A stretch of DNA of 64,000 bases, from assembly GCF_000496835.1 (NCBI RefSeq), contig NZ_KI543236.1, forward strand, positions 1,052,589 to 1,116,588, written 5' to 3'. The DNA comes from Thalassobacillus devorans MSP14. GTDB lineage: Bacteria; Bacillota; Bacilli; Bacillales; Halobacillaceae. Under the pieces are notes generated by a model. The model searched no databases. It saw only the letters and a list, made by a program, of their open reading frames with translations, and was not told the DNA's origin. The translations under genes were made by a program, and so were the position numbers. Within the stretch, counting starts at the first letter, position 1; the number at the start of each line of letters is the position of its first letter. Positions 8,719 to 15,801 of the stretch are shown here, in pieces.

Positions 8719-10061
8719 ATGGCATTTGAAGGTTTAGCCGACCGTTTACAAAATACAATCCAACGTATCAAAGGTAAAGGGAAGGTAACCGAACAAGATG
8801 TAAAAGAAATGACCCGGGAAGTCCGTCTCGCCCTCCTTGAGGCAGACGTCAACTTCAAGGTCGTCAAAGATTTTGTCAAACGCGTGAAAGAACGTGCGAT
8901 AGGCCAGGAAGTCATGGAAAGCTTGACACCTGGCCAGCAAGTCATCAAAGTAGTCAAAGAAGAATTGACCGATTTGATGGGGGGGACGAGAGTAAAATTG
9001 CTGTCGCTAAACGCCCGCCGACCGTCATCATGATGGTCGGTCTCCAGGGTGCCGGTAAAACGACGACTACAGGGAAGCTGGCCAATCATTTACGGAAAAA
9101 GCACAACCGTAATCCGTTGCTGGTAGCGGCAGACGTCTATCGTCCAGCGGCGATCAACCAGCTCCAGACGATTGGAAAGCAGTTGGATTTGCCTGTATAT
9201 GCCAAAGGCACAGATGCCAACCCTGTCGATATCGCCAATGAAGCAATTGCCGAGGCGAAAGAAAACCATTATGACTATGTCATTATCGATACCGCGGGTC
9301 GTCTCCATATCGATGGCGACCTGATGGGTGAATTGCAGCAGATCAAGGAGAATGTCCAGCCGGATGAAATCTTCCTGGTTGTCGATGCGATGACCGGTCA
9401 GGATGCCGTCAATGTTGCAGAAAGCTTCGATGAACAACTGGAAGTCAGCGGTGTGGTACTGACGAAACTTGATGGGGATACCCGTGGCGGGGCCGCGTTG
9501 TCTATCAAGGCAGTGACAGGCAAGCCAATCAAATTCGCCGGTATGGGGGAAAAGCTTGACCAGCTCGAGCCATTCCACCCAGAGCGGATGGCATCCCGTA
9601 TCCTTGGCATGGGAGACGTTCTGACGCTGATTGAAAAAGCGCAGGACAGTGTCGATGAAAAGCGGGCCAAAGAATTGGAAGAGAAGATGCGATCCGCTTC
9701 CTTCACCTTTGATGATTTCCTGGAACAAATGGGGCAAGTCCGCAACATGGGGCCTCTGGATGAACTGCTCGATATGATTCCAGGAGCAAATAAGATGAAG
9801 GGCTTGAAAAATGCGCAGATTGATGAGAAACAAATTTCGCATGTTGAGGCGATCATCCAGTCCATGACCAAGAAAGAACGTCAGGATCCATCCCTGATGA
9901 ATGCAAGCCGTAAACGAAGGATTGCAAAAGGATCCGGAACTTCTGTTTCCGAGGTCAACCGGCTTCTTAAACAATTCGAAGAAATGAAGAAAATGATGAA
10001 GCAAATGAGCAACATGCAAAAAGGAAAAAAAGGTAAAGGAATGAATTTTCCATTCATGTAA
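8719..10061 (+). CDS. ffh: Ffh, signal recognition particle GTPase, frameshifted in this sequence
   Basis: Ffh binds scRNA and signal sequences and delivers ribosomes to FtsY. The gene is split into two frames. The first (8719-9033) gives the N domain up to DLMGG, then 15 unrelated residues. The second frame carries IMMVGLQGAGKTTTTGKLA (G1), DTAGR, TKLDGD and the Met-rich M domain ending FPFM. The break is at a run of seven G (8979-8985); one additional G would restore a 447-residue protein with DLMGGDESKIAVAKRPP, matching the family. The gene is normally essential, so a sequencing error is most likely. Alternatives are a true mutation or -1 ribosomal slippage at G GGG GGG. The start and AGGAGGG site are clear. 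Confidence 0.92.
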
Positions 10062-10072
10062 TGGAAAAATCC

Positions 10073-10101
10073 TTTACACACAGAAAAACATCTGCTAAAA
10101 T
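10073..10101 (+). promoter_or_regulatory. Putative SigA promoter for rpsP
   Basis: TTTACA (10073-10078), a 17-bp spacer and TAAAAT (10096-10101) lie between ffh and rpsP, giving a leader of roughly 38 nt. Each box differs from consensus at one position, which is plausible for a ribosomal protein operon. Confidence 0.65.
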
Positions 10102-10145
10102 CTAAACTTGTGCGAAACATTAAAAATTTATGGAGGTGCTTAAAG

Positions 10146-10418
10146 ATGGCAGTTAAAATTCGCCTAAAGCGCATGGGATCTAAACGTAACCCATTTTACC
10201 GTGTTGTTGTAGCTGATTCACGTTCTCCTCGTGACGGACGTTTTATTGAACAAATTGGCACATATAATCCAGTAGCTAACCCTGTAGAGGTTGACATTGA
10301 TGAAGAAAAAGCATTGAACTGGATGACTAATGGTGCTAAACCAAGCGACACGGTTCGTAACCTATTCTCTAACGAAGGCATCATGACGAAGCTCCACGAA
10401 GCAAAAAAACAAAAGTAA
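10146..10418 (+). CDS. rpsP: Ribosomal protein S16
   Basis: S16 is a small-subunit protein that binds 16S rRNA early in 30S assembly. The 90-residue product begins [18 protein letters not shown], the conserved S16 N-terminus, and has the [13 protein letters not shown] motif. The ATG at 10146 is preceded by GGAGGTG at normal spacing. A longer in-frame ATG at 10110 precedes the ribosome binding site and was rejected. It heads the rpsP-khpA-ylqD-rimM-trmD group. Confidence 0.98.
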   Translation: MAVKIRLKRMGSKRNPFYRVVVADSRSPRDGRFIEQIGTYNPVANPVEVDIDEEKALNWMTNGAKPSDTVRNLFSNEGIMTKLHEAKKQK

Positions 10419-10433
10419 AGTAGTGGTGATACC

Positions 10434-10661
10434 ATGAAAGCCTTGATTGAAACTATTGTCAATCCGCTTGTCGATCACCCGGAAGACATCCGAATTGACG
10501 TGAAAGAAGAGGAACGCAAAATCGTTTATCATCTCACAGTCAACCAGGACGATGTCGGCAAAGTGATCGGAAAGAACGGTCGGATCGCCAAGGCGATCCG
10601 GACAGTTGTTTACGCAGCAGGGTCAGACTCTAAGAAGAGAATTTACTTGGATATCATGTAA
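10434..10661 (+). CDS. khpA: KhpA, KH-domain RNA-binding protein (YlqC)
   Basis: This 75-residue protein is a single type II KH domain with the RNA-contacting GKNG loop in VGKVIGKNGRIAKAIRTVV. KhpA works with KhpB (Jag) as a global RNA-binding pair that influences cell elongation and division in Firmicutes. It lies 15 bp after rpsP, as in B. subtilis (ylqC). A terminator-like hairpin follows immediately. Confidence 0.94.
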   Translation: MKALIETIVNPLVDHPEDIRIDVKEEERKIVYHLTVNQDDVGKVIGKNGRIAKAIRTVVYAAGSDSKKRIYLDIM

Positions 10662-10663
10662 GG

Positions 10664-10697
10664 AGGGAGAGGGAGCAATTACCTTTCCCTTTTTTTA
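10664..10697 (+). terminator. Rho-independent terminator after khpA
   Basis: A 9-bp stem AGGGAGAGG / CCTTTCCCT (one G-U pair), a 9-nt loop and eight T residues follow khpA and precede ylqD. It probably attenuates rather than fully separates the operon, because no clear new promoter is visible before ylqD. Confidence 0.6.
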
Positions 10698-10718
10698 CAC
10701 GGACAAAGGGGCAGGAAC

Positions 10719-11105
10719 ATGAAAATAATAAAGAAAATTCCTGTAAAACAAGTATTGACGGAAGAGAGCAAGAAACAGCTCTCTAAGGACTTTCAGACAC
10801 GCTACCAGCGCTATGACCGCGAATGCCAGCAACTTCGCTTTGAACAGAGAAAGCTCGAAAAACGGAGTGACATTTCCCCGAGTGAGATCGAAAAAAGATT
10901 CACACAGGAAATCAAAATCCGAAAAGAAAAGATGAACTGGGTAGAATACAAGCTGCAGCAGTTAGAAATACTGCCAGAAGGAAGCGAATTGTTCATCGAA
11001 GAAGTGGAAGCGATTGTGGATGTACAGGAAGGCGCTCGTTGGGATGAAATATACGAGAATCAGACAATCGTCATTAAAGATGGAATAGTAATTCAAGCGA
11101 GGTAA
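10719..11105 (+). CDS. ylqD: YlqD family protein
   Basis: A 128-residue highly charged protein with a long central coiled-coil (about residues 15-85, rich in Lys, Glu, Gln, Arg) and a C-terminal small beta domain (EVEAIVDVQEGARWDEI). It belongs by position and length to the YlqD family of Bacillaceae, whose function is not established. It sits between khpA and rimM, so a link to ribosome maturation is suggested by context only. GGCAGGAAC provides a moderate ribosome binding site. Confidence 0.88.
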   Translation: MKIIKKIPVKQVLTEESKKQLSKDFQTRYQRYDRECQQLRFEQRKLEKRSDISPSEIEKRFTQEIKIRKEKMNWVEYKLQQLEILPEGSELFIEEVEAIVDVQEGARWDEIYENQTIVIKDGIVIQAR

Positions 11106-11114
11106 TGAAAAACT

Positions 11115-11630
11115 ATGGAACAACAAATGTACAATGTAGGTAAAGTGATCAATACCCATGGAATCAAAGGGGAAGTGAAGGTGATGCGCATCACCGACTT
11201 TGATGAAAGATTCCAGCCTGGAGAGCCTTTGTATTGGATGAAGGACGGGGGAAAGCCGGAAAAGCTGATAGTATCCGGTCATCGGAACCATAAAGGCTTC
11301 GATCTGCTCACATTCGAAGGTCTTCCGACTATCAATGATGTCGAACACTTGAAAGGTGGAATTCTTCAAATCCGTGAAGAACAATTGTCTGATTTGGAGG
11401 AAGGGGAATTTTATTTTCATGAAATCATCGGGTGCCGCGTCATTCTGGAGGATGGCACGGAACTTGGAAAAGTAAAAGAGATTCTTACCCCCGGTGCTAA
11501 CGATGTCTGGGTCGTGGAACGGGAAGGAAAACCTGATGCCCTGATTCCTTATATCGAAGACGTTGTCAAGAAAGTTGATCTCGAGGAAGAACGGATTGTC
11601 ATTGATCCAATAGAAGGGCTGCTCGACTGA
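11115..11630 (+). CDS. rimM: RimM, 16S rRNA processing protein
   Basis: RimM helps mature the 30S subunit head and binds S19. The 171-residue protein has the RimM N-terminal beta barrel (starting [18 protein letters not shown]) and a PRC-barrel C-terminal half ([11 protein letters not shown] to the end). The stop overlaps the trmD start by one base, matching the conserved rimM-trmD coupling seen across bacteria. Confidence 0.96.
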   Translation: MEQQMYNVGKVINTHGIKGEVKVMRITDFDERFQPGEPLYWMKDGGKPEKLIVSGHRNHKGFDLLTFEGLPTINDVEHLKGGILQIREEQLSDLEEGEFYFHEIIGCRVILEDGTELGKVKEILTPGANDVWVVEREGKPDALIPYIEDVVKKVDLEEERIVIDPIEGLLD

Positions 11631-12364
11631 TGCATATCGATATACTGACGTTGTTTCCAGAAATGTTTGAAGGTGTATTGAATAATTCCATTTTAAAGAA
11701 AGCGCAAGACCGGGACATATTCAGTTATGAGTTTATCAATTTCCGGGATTATAGCGAAAACAAGCATCAAAAGGTCGATGATTACCCTTATGGGGGAGGG
11801 GCGGGAATGGTGCTTACTCCACAACCGCTGTTCGATGCCGTTGAAGCGGTCAAAGAGCAGCGTAAAACCAATCCTCGGGTGATTCTTCTCTGTCCTCAGG
11901 GCGAAACGTATACCCAGAGCAAAGCAGTGGAGCTTTCGAAAGAGAATCATCTGATTTTTTTATGCGGACATTATGAAGGCTATGATGAACGGATACGGGA
12001 ACATGTAGTCACTGACGAAATATCTATCGGGGATTACGTTTTGACTGGTGGAGAGCTTGGGGCGATGGTTGTGATAGATTCTGTCGTACGTCTTTTGCCT
12101 GAGGCGTTAGGAAATAAACACTCTGCGCCAGAGGATTCCTTTTCCAATGGTTTGCTTGAGCATCCCCATTATACACGCCCTGCCGATTTTCGAGGGATGA
12201 AAGTACCGGACACCCTATTATCCGGTGACCATGCCCGTATTGAAGAATGGCGTCATCAGCAGTCTTTATATCGTACCTGGCAGCGTCGTCCTGATCTGTT
12301 AAGAGAAAGAAACTTGACGGATAAAGAAAAATCCTGGATAGAAAAATGGGAAAAAAACGGATAG
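11630..12364 (+). CDS. trmD: TrmD, tRNA (guanine-37-N1) methyltransferase
   Basis: TrmD methylates G37 of tRNAs reading CNN and some CGG codons, preventing +1 frameshifts. This SPOUT enzyme shows the deep trefoil-knot signatures [12 protein letters not shown] and [12 protein letters not shown], plus the conserved [15 protein letters not shown]. Length is 244 residues, normal for the family. It starts on the last base of rimM and is followed by a separate promoter and leader for rplS. Confidence 0.97.
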   Translation: MHIDILTLFPEMFEGVLNNSILKKAQDRDIFSYEFINFRDYSENKHQKVDDYPYGGGAGMVLTPQPLFDAVEAVKEQRKTNPRVILLCPQGETYTQSKAVELSKENHLIFLCGHYEGYDERIREHVVTDEISIGDYVLTGGELGAMVVIDSVVRLLPEALGNKHSAPEDSFSNGLLEHPHYTRPADFRGMKVPDTLLSGDHARIEEWRHQQSLYRTWQRRPDLLRERNLTDKEKSWIEKWEKNG

Positions 12365-12368
12365 CTTG

Positions 12369-12397
12369 TTGCAGTAGCATTGAAATTATGATATATT
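12369..12397 (+). promoter_or_regulatory. Putative SigA promoter for rplS
   Basis: TTGCAG (12369-12374), a 17-bp spacer and TATATT (12392-12397) lie right after trmD, leaving a leader of about 90 nt before rplS. The boxes match the vegetative consensus at four and five positions. Confidence 0.6.
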
Positions 12398-12404
12398 AAA
12401 TTTT

Positions 12405-12445
12405 GTGCTTAAACGTCGGTTTAAGCGGAAAACGATGTTCCGCTG
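12405..12445 (+). ncRNA. Ribosomal protein L19 leader-like structured region
   Basis: Two abutting hairpins lie in the rplS leader: a perfect 8-bp stem GCTTAAAC/GTTTAAGC with a 4-nt loop (12407-12426), then GCGGAA/TTCCGC (12425-12443). An L19 leader that autoregulates rplS is known in Bacillus and relatives. The placement and paired hairpins fit, but I could not run a covariance model, so the assignment is by context. Confidence 0.5.
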
Positions 12446-12490
12446 TCTCCTAGTTAGTCAAGAGCATTAGTTTGGAAGGAGTGAAATAGG

Positions 12491-12835
12491 ATGCAAGATT
12501 TGATTAACGAAATTACAAAAGATCAACTTCGTACAGACCATCCTGATTTCCGTCCTGGTGATACCGTGAAGGTCCACGTAAAAGTCGTGGAAGGTACTCG
12601 CGAGCGTATCCAGGTTTTCGAAGGCGTTGTAATCAAGCGTCAAAACGGCGGAATCAGCGAAACATTCACTGTACGTAAAATTTCTTACGGTGTTGGAATC
12701 GAGCGTACATTCCCGCTGCATTCCCCGCGTATCGAGAAGATCGAACGTACACGTCGTGGTAAAGTTCGTCGTGCGAAGCTGTACTATCTACGCAATCTGC
12801 GTGGTAAAGCTGCGCGTATTAAAGAAATCATCTAA
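12491..12835 (+). CDS. rplS: Ribosomal protein L19
   Basis: L19 sits at the subunit interface of the 50S particle. The 114-residue product has the conserved [16 protein letters not shown] and the basic C-terminus [25 protein letters not shown]. The GAAGGAGTG site gives a clear start. It has its own promoter and structured leader and is followed by a strong terminator. Confidence 0.98.
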   Translation: MQDLINEITKDQLRTDHPDFRPGDTVKVHVKVVEGTRERIQVFEGVVIKRQNGGISETFTVRKISYGVGIERTFPLHSPRIEKIERTRRGKVRRAKLYYLRNLRGKAARIKEII

Positions 12836-12844
12836 TGAAACAGT

Positions 12845-12876
12845 AAGGAGCTTGCACATGCCAAGCTCCTTTTTTC
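12845..12876 (+). terminator. Rho-independent terminator after rplS
   Basis: A 10-bp stem AAGGAGCTTG / CAAGCTCCTT with a 7-nt loop is followed by a T run. It closes the rpsP-rplS transcription block. Confidence 0.85.
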
Positions 12877-12931
12877 TACTGAAAACTACTTATGAACTTA
12901 TTAGTCAGCTTATAGGAAAGGGATGGCCTTC

Positions 12932-13483
12932 ATGAAGAATGCATGGGTGGAATGGATCAAAGCATTCCTGATCGCTGCCATATTAGCAGTATTGGTAAGA
13001 GTTGTACTTTTTGCTCCGGTCGTAGTCGAAGGACCATCGATGCTTCCTACCCTGGAAGATAATGACCACTTGATTGTCAGCAAAATCAATTACATCCTTG
13101 GTGAGCCGGAACGGTTTGATATTGTCGTTTTTCACGCTACGGAACAGCGTGACTATATCAAGCGTGTCATCGGAGTTCCTGGTGATCACGTAGCTGTAGA
13201 GAATGATGAGTTATATATCAATGGGGAAAGAGTAGAAGAACCTTACTTGGAAGAACGGAAAAAAGAAATGCCGGATAGTCAGATTCTGACACAGGATTTT
13301 ACGCTTGAGCAAGTTACGGAAGAAGGATATGAAACCGTACCGGAAGGACATGTTTTCGTACTCGGTGATAACCGTAATAATTCTACGGATAGTCGAATGT
13401 TCGGTGTCGTGCCGATGGACCAGCTCGTAGGGGAAGCAGTGCTGACCTACTGGCCGCTGGATCGGATCGGAATCGTAAACTAG
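12932..13483 (+). CDS. sipS: Signal peptidase I
   Basis: This membrane-bound serine protease cleaves signal peptides from secreted proteins. An N-terminal transmembrane helix (about residues 9-30, IKAFLIAAILAVLVRVVLF) is followed by the catalytic Ser36 in EGPSMLPT and Lys77 in DYIKRVIGVPGD. The C-terminal box GDNRNNSTDSR is also present. I chose ATG 12932 because the AAAGGG site abuts the upstream ATG at 12923. Length (183 residues) matches Bacillus Sip proteins. The symbol is by family; lepB is an equal alternative. Confidence 0.93.
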   Translation: MKNAWVEWIKAFLIAAILAVLVRVVLFAPVVVEGPSMLPTLEDNDHLIVSKINYILGEPERFDIVVFHATEQRDYIKRVIGVPGDHVAVENDELYINGERVEEPYLEERKKEMPDSQILTQDFTLEQVTEEGYETVPEGHVFVLGDNRNNSTDSRMFGVVPMDQLVGEAVLTYWPLDRIGIVN

Positions 13484-13497
13484 GATAAGGTGATGAG

Positions 13498-14346
13498 ATG
13501 ACAATACAATGGTTTCCCGGCCATATGGCCAAAGCAAAAAGAGAAGTAGGAGAGAAGCTGAAACTCGTCGACTTTGTCATCGAATTGGTCGACGCAAGAG
13601 CACCGGAGTCATCCCAAAATCCGATGCTTCAGCAATTGCTTCAATCGAAACCGAAAATGATTGTAATGATGAAAAAAGATCTTGCTGATCCAAAGCTTTC
13701 GGATCAATGGATGAGCTCCTTTAAAAATGCAAATGCTCCGGCTATAGCAGTGAATGCGCAGGATAAAAAAGATATTCAGGCACTCATTCAACTGGCTAAG
13801 GAAATGTCGCAGGAAAAAATGGCCAAGTTGAAAGCGAAAGGGATCAATCCAAGGCCGGCGCGCGCTATGATACTCGGCATACCTAATGTAGGAAAGTCTA
13901 CACTTATCAATCGTCTGGCCAATAAGAAAATTGCCAAAACAGGCGACCGCCCGGGCGTTACTACCAGTCAGCAATGGATTAAAGTAAAAAAAGATTTTGA
14001 ACTGCTGGACACTCCAGGGATTCTCTGGCCGAAGTTCGAAGATGAAGAAGTAGGGTACCGGCTGGCTTCTATTGGAACAATCAAAGATCAGATTTTGCCT
14101 ATAGAAGATGTGGCTGCCTATATTTTAGATTACCTGAAAAACTTCTATCCTGACCTTATGGAGGAACGATATGGTTTTTCCAGTTTCGATGACATGATTG
14201 AAGCTTTCGAAACGATTGGTAAAAAGCGCGGCTGCCTTGAGTCCGGAGGCAGAGTCAATTATGAAAAGACTGCAGAAGTCATTATACAAGATTTGAGGTC
14301 CGGGAAGATTGGCCGCATTACTTTTGATGTACCGGAAGGGTATTGA
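13498..14346 (+). CDS. rbgA: RbgA, ribosome biogenesis GTPase (YlqF)
   Basis: RbgA is a circularly permuted GTPase required for a late step of 50S assembly. The permuted order is visible: the G4 motif MKKD at residues 58-61 comes before the P loop GIPNVGKST at 127-135 and the DTPGIL motif. The C-terminal region is the helical RNA-binding extension. Its place between signal peptidase and rnhB is the same as in B. subtilis. A terminator follows. Confidence 0.96.
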   Translation: MTIQWFPGHMAKAKREVGEKLKLVDFVIELVDARAPESSQNPMLQQLLQSKPKMIVMMKKDLADPKLSDQWMSSFKNANAPAIAVNAQDKKDIQALIQLAKEMSQEKMAKLKAKGINPRPARAMILGIPNVGKSTLINRLANKKIAKTGDRPGVTTSQQWIKVKKDFELLDTPGILWPKFEDEEVGYRLASIGTIKDQILPIEDVAAYILDYLKNFYPDLMEERYGFSSFDDMIEAFETIGKKRGCLESGGRVNYEKTAEVIIQDLRSGKIGRITFDVPEGY

Positions 14347-14352
14347 TGTTCC

Positions 14353-14386
14353 AGCGCATTTTTGATTTTCAAAAGTGCGCTTTTTT
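14353..14386 (+). terminator. Rho-independent terminator after rbgA
   Basis: A 13-bp stem AGCGCATTTTTGA / TCAAAAGTGCGCT (one G-U pair) with a 3-nt loop runs into six T residues. Confidence 0.85.
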
Positions 14387-14450
14387 CTTTGCTCCTACAT
14401 AAATAATGAAACAACACCGATAAATAAAGTGACGATAGGAGAGTTAAACG

Positions 14451-15224
14451 TTGGGGAAATGGACGATAGCTGAAGTAAAAGAGTTGCTTAGTCACAAACA
14501 ACTGACTGAGAAAGAAGTAGAGGAACTGAGAAACGACACTCGTAAAGGCGTGCAAAAGCTGTTATTCCAATATGAACAGCAGTTACGAAAAAAAAATACA
14601 ATGCTTCTAAAATATCAGCAAATGATGGAATTTGAAAAGAGACAATACCGGCTTGGCAATCATTTTGTCGCTGGCATAGATGAGGCGGGACGTGGGCCGC
14701 TTGCTGGTCCAGTGGTTGCCGGATGCGTTGTTTTACATAAAGATTATTACTTAGAGGGTCTGAATGACTCTAAGCAGCTTTCTAAGGAGAAGAGGGAAAG
14801 TTTTTTCGAGCAAATAGCAACAGACGCGTTAGCCTACGGAACAGGCATCGTAACAAATGAAGAAATAGATCGATATAACATTTTCCAGGCAACAAAGATG
14901 GCTATGAGCAGAGCTCTAAAAAAACTGGATATGACCCCGGATCATGTGCTGATTGATGCTGTAAAGCTGGAGGGACTCCCTTGTTCCTCAGAATCTCTGA
15001 TTAAGGGTGACCAGCGCAGTGTATCGATCGCAGCAGCCAGTGTTATTGCTAAAGTAACCAGAGATCGGATGATGCAGGATCTCCATGAAGAATTTCCAAT
15101 GTATGATTTCAAATCGAATCAGGGATACGGAACAAAAAGTCACATGGAAGCTCTTGAACAATTCGGTCCATCTCCCTATCACCGCCGTAGCTTTTCACCG
15201 GTTGCAGCAGCCATCAAATGTTAA
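14451..15224 (+). CDS. rnhB: Ribonuclease HII
   Basis: RNase HII removes single ribonucleotides and RNA primers from DNA. The catalytic motif GIDEAGRGPLAGPV holds Asp77 and Glu78, and the third acidic residue is Asp169 in LIDAVKL. An N-terminal helical extension of about 65 residues is typical of Bacillus RnhB. The start is TTG at 14451, with ATAGGAGAG at good spacing and no in-frame ATG nearby; the resulting 257 residues match the family. The next gene in B. subtilis (ylqG) is only a remnant here. Confidence 0.95.
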   Translation: MGKWTIAEVKELLSHKQLTEKEVEELRNDTRKGVQKLLFQYEQQLRKKNTMLLKYQQMMEFEKRQYRLGNHFVAGIDEAGRGPLAGPVVAGCVVLHKDYYLEGLNDSKQLSKEKRESFFEQIATDALAYGTGIVTNEEIDRYNIFQATKMAMSRALKKLDMTPDHVLIDAVKLEGLPCSSESLIKGDQRSVSIAAASVIAKVTRDRMMQDLHEEFPMYDFKSNQGYGTKSHMEALEQFGPSPYHRRSFSPVAAAIKC

Positions 15225-15240
15225 GAAAGGAGCCTCTGAG

Positions 15241-15350
15241 ATGCAAGCAGGTGCTTTACATCTTTTTCAGTACTATGGCTAGGTGGAAAGCAAGTGAGTG
15301 CCCGGCTGAAGGCGTCACTGACCTTAGGGGAAAAGTATTTGTTCCAATAA
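15241..15350 (+). pseudogene. ylqG: Remnant of a ylqG-like gene, internally deleted and frameshifted
   Basis: AAAGGAG after rnhB precedes an ATG at 15241, but the frame gives only MQAGALHLFQYYG before a stop. Another frame from 15285 continues as GKQVSARLKASLTLGEKY and ends LFQ-stop at 15350, just before the inverted repeat of the mobile element. Such a mix of SD, start and Leu/Lys-rich beta sequence is what a decayed N-terminus of YlqG would look like, and ylqG is the gene that follows rnhB in B. subtilis. The match to YlqG is from memory of the family; the break and reading-frame change are seen directly. The following gene ylqH is absent. Confidence 0.5.
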
Positions 15351-15358
15351 TTTGTTGG

Positions 15359-15398
15359 CTGAGTCTTCCATAATATGGCCGGATTATGGAAGACTCAG
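15359..15398 (+). repeat. Perfect 16-bp inverted repeat (hairpin) at the left edge of the mobile element
   Basis: CTGAGTCTTCCATAAT and its exact complement flank an 8-base spacer. The right arm is the left terminal inverted repeat of the element at 15384-17813; the left arm has the sequence expected of the opposite end. It therefore looks like two element ends joined head to head, which suggests a nested or repeated insertion. Confidence 0.8.
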
Positions 15399-15402
15399 TT
15401 TC
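15384..15402 (+). repeat. Left terminal inverted repeat, 19 bp
   Basis: TTATGGAAGACTCAGTTTC is the exact reverse complement of 17795-17813. Similarity extends a few bases inward with mismatches. Confidence 0.85.
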
Positions 15403-15436
15403 AAGATATTAGGTTCGTTACCGAGACAGAGTGAAG

Positions 15437-15559
15437 GGTGGCTGGGAAACGATTCGCTTTCCTGTGGGGGAGGCTGGCAAGCCTCCGCGGCCGTTTCACG
15501 ACCTGTGGGGTCTCGCCTAGCCCCTTCTCCCACGGGAGTCTCACCGTTTCCCCGCCACC
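15437..15559. repeat. Intergenic palindromic repeat, copy 1 (intact)
   Basis: The ends are GGTGGCTGGGAAACG and CGTTTCCCCGCCACC, matching at 14 of 15 positions as an inverted repeat. The GC-rich interior contains further short inverted segments (GGAGGCTGGCAAGCCTCC). Repeats of this general look (fold-back GC-rich blocks with GGAAAGCGA-type edges) are common between genes in Bacillaceae; that comparison is from general knowledge. Confidence 0.7.
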
Positions 15560-15712
15560 TTATCCATATTTTGACGAACGAACCCTACGTTGTGAGAAGA
15601 TATCTTCCACATTTTCTGCATGAAAAGCTCAATGATTCAGGACATAAGCTCTTTTCAGCTGTTAAGATGGTGGTTCCGCATATCGATGTTTCCGTTAGTC
15701 TTACAAACGCAA

Positions 15713-15801
15713 GGAGGGGCGGGAAATTGCGAGACTCCGATGGGAGGATAGGACATGGTGAGATCCCGCAAGGCGGAGCCTGAGGAAGCTCACCGTCCGC
15801 C
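15713..15801. repeat. Palindromic repeat, copy 2, left part (5' exon of the group II intron)
   Basis: It begins GGAGGGGCGGGAAAT, which pairs with ATTTCCCGGACCTCC at 17745-17759 on the far side of the intron. Joining the two parts gives a continuous fold-back repeat resembling copy 1. Confidence 0.65.

Noticed and set aside
9018-9040. Hairpin after the ffh slip site as a frameshift stimulator
   Set aside because: It begins about 32 nt downstream of the G7 run, while known stimulators usually begin within 5-9 nt; the stem is also only 6 bp.
9090-10019. 309-codon minus-strand frame opposite ffh
   Set aside because: It is the complement of the conserved Ffh GTPase and M domains, with no start signals.
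15352-15783. 143-codon open frame inside the mobile element
   Set aside because: It runs through a GC-rich palindrome, has no good ribosome site and no recognisable transposase or other motif.
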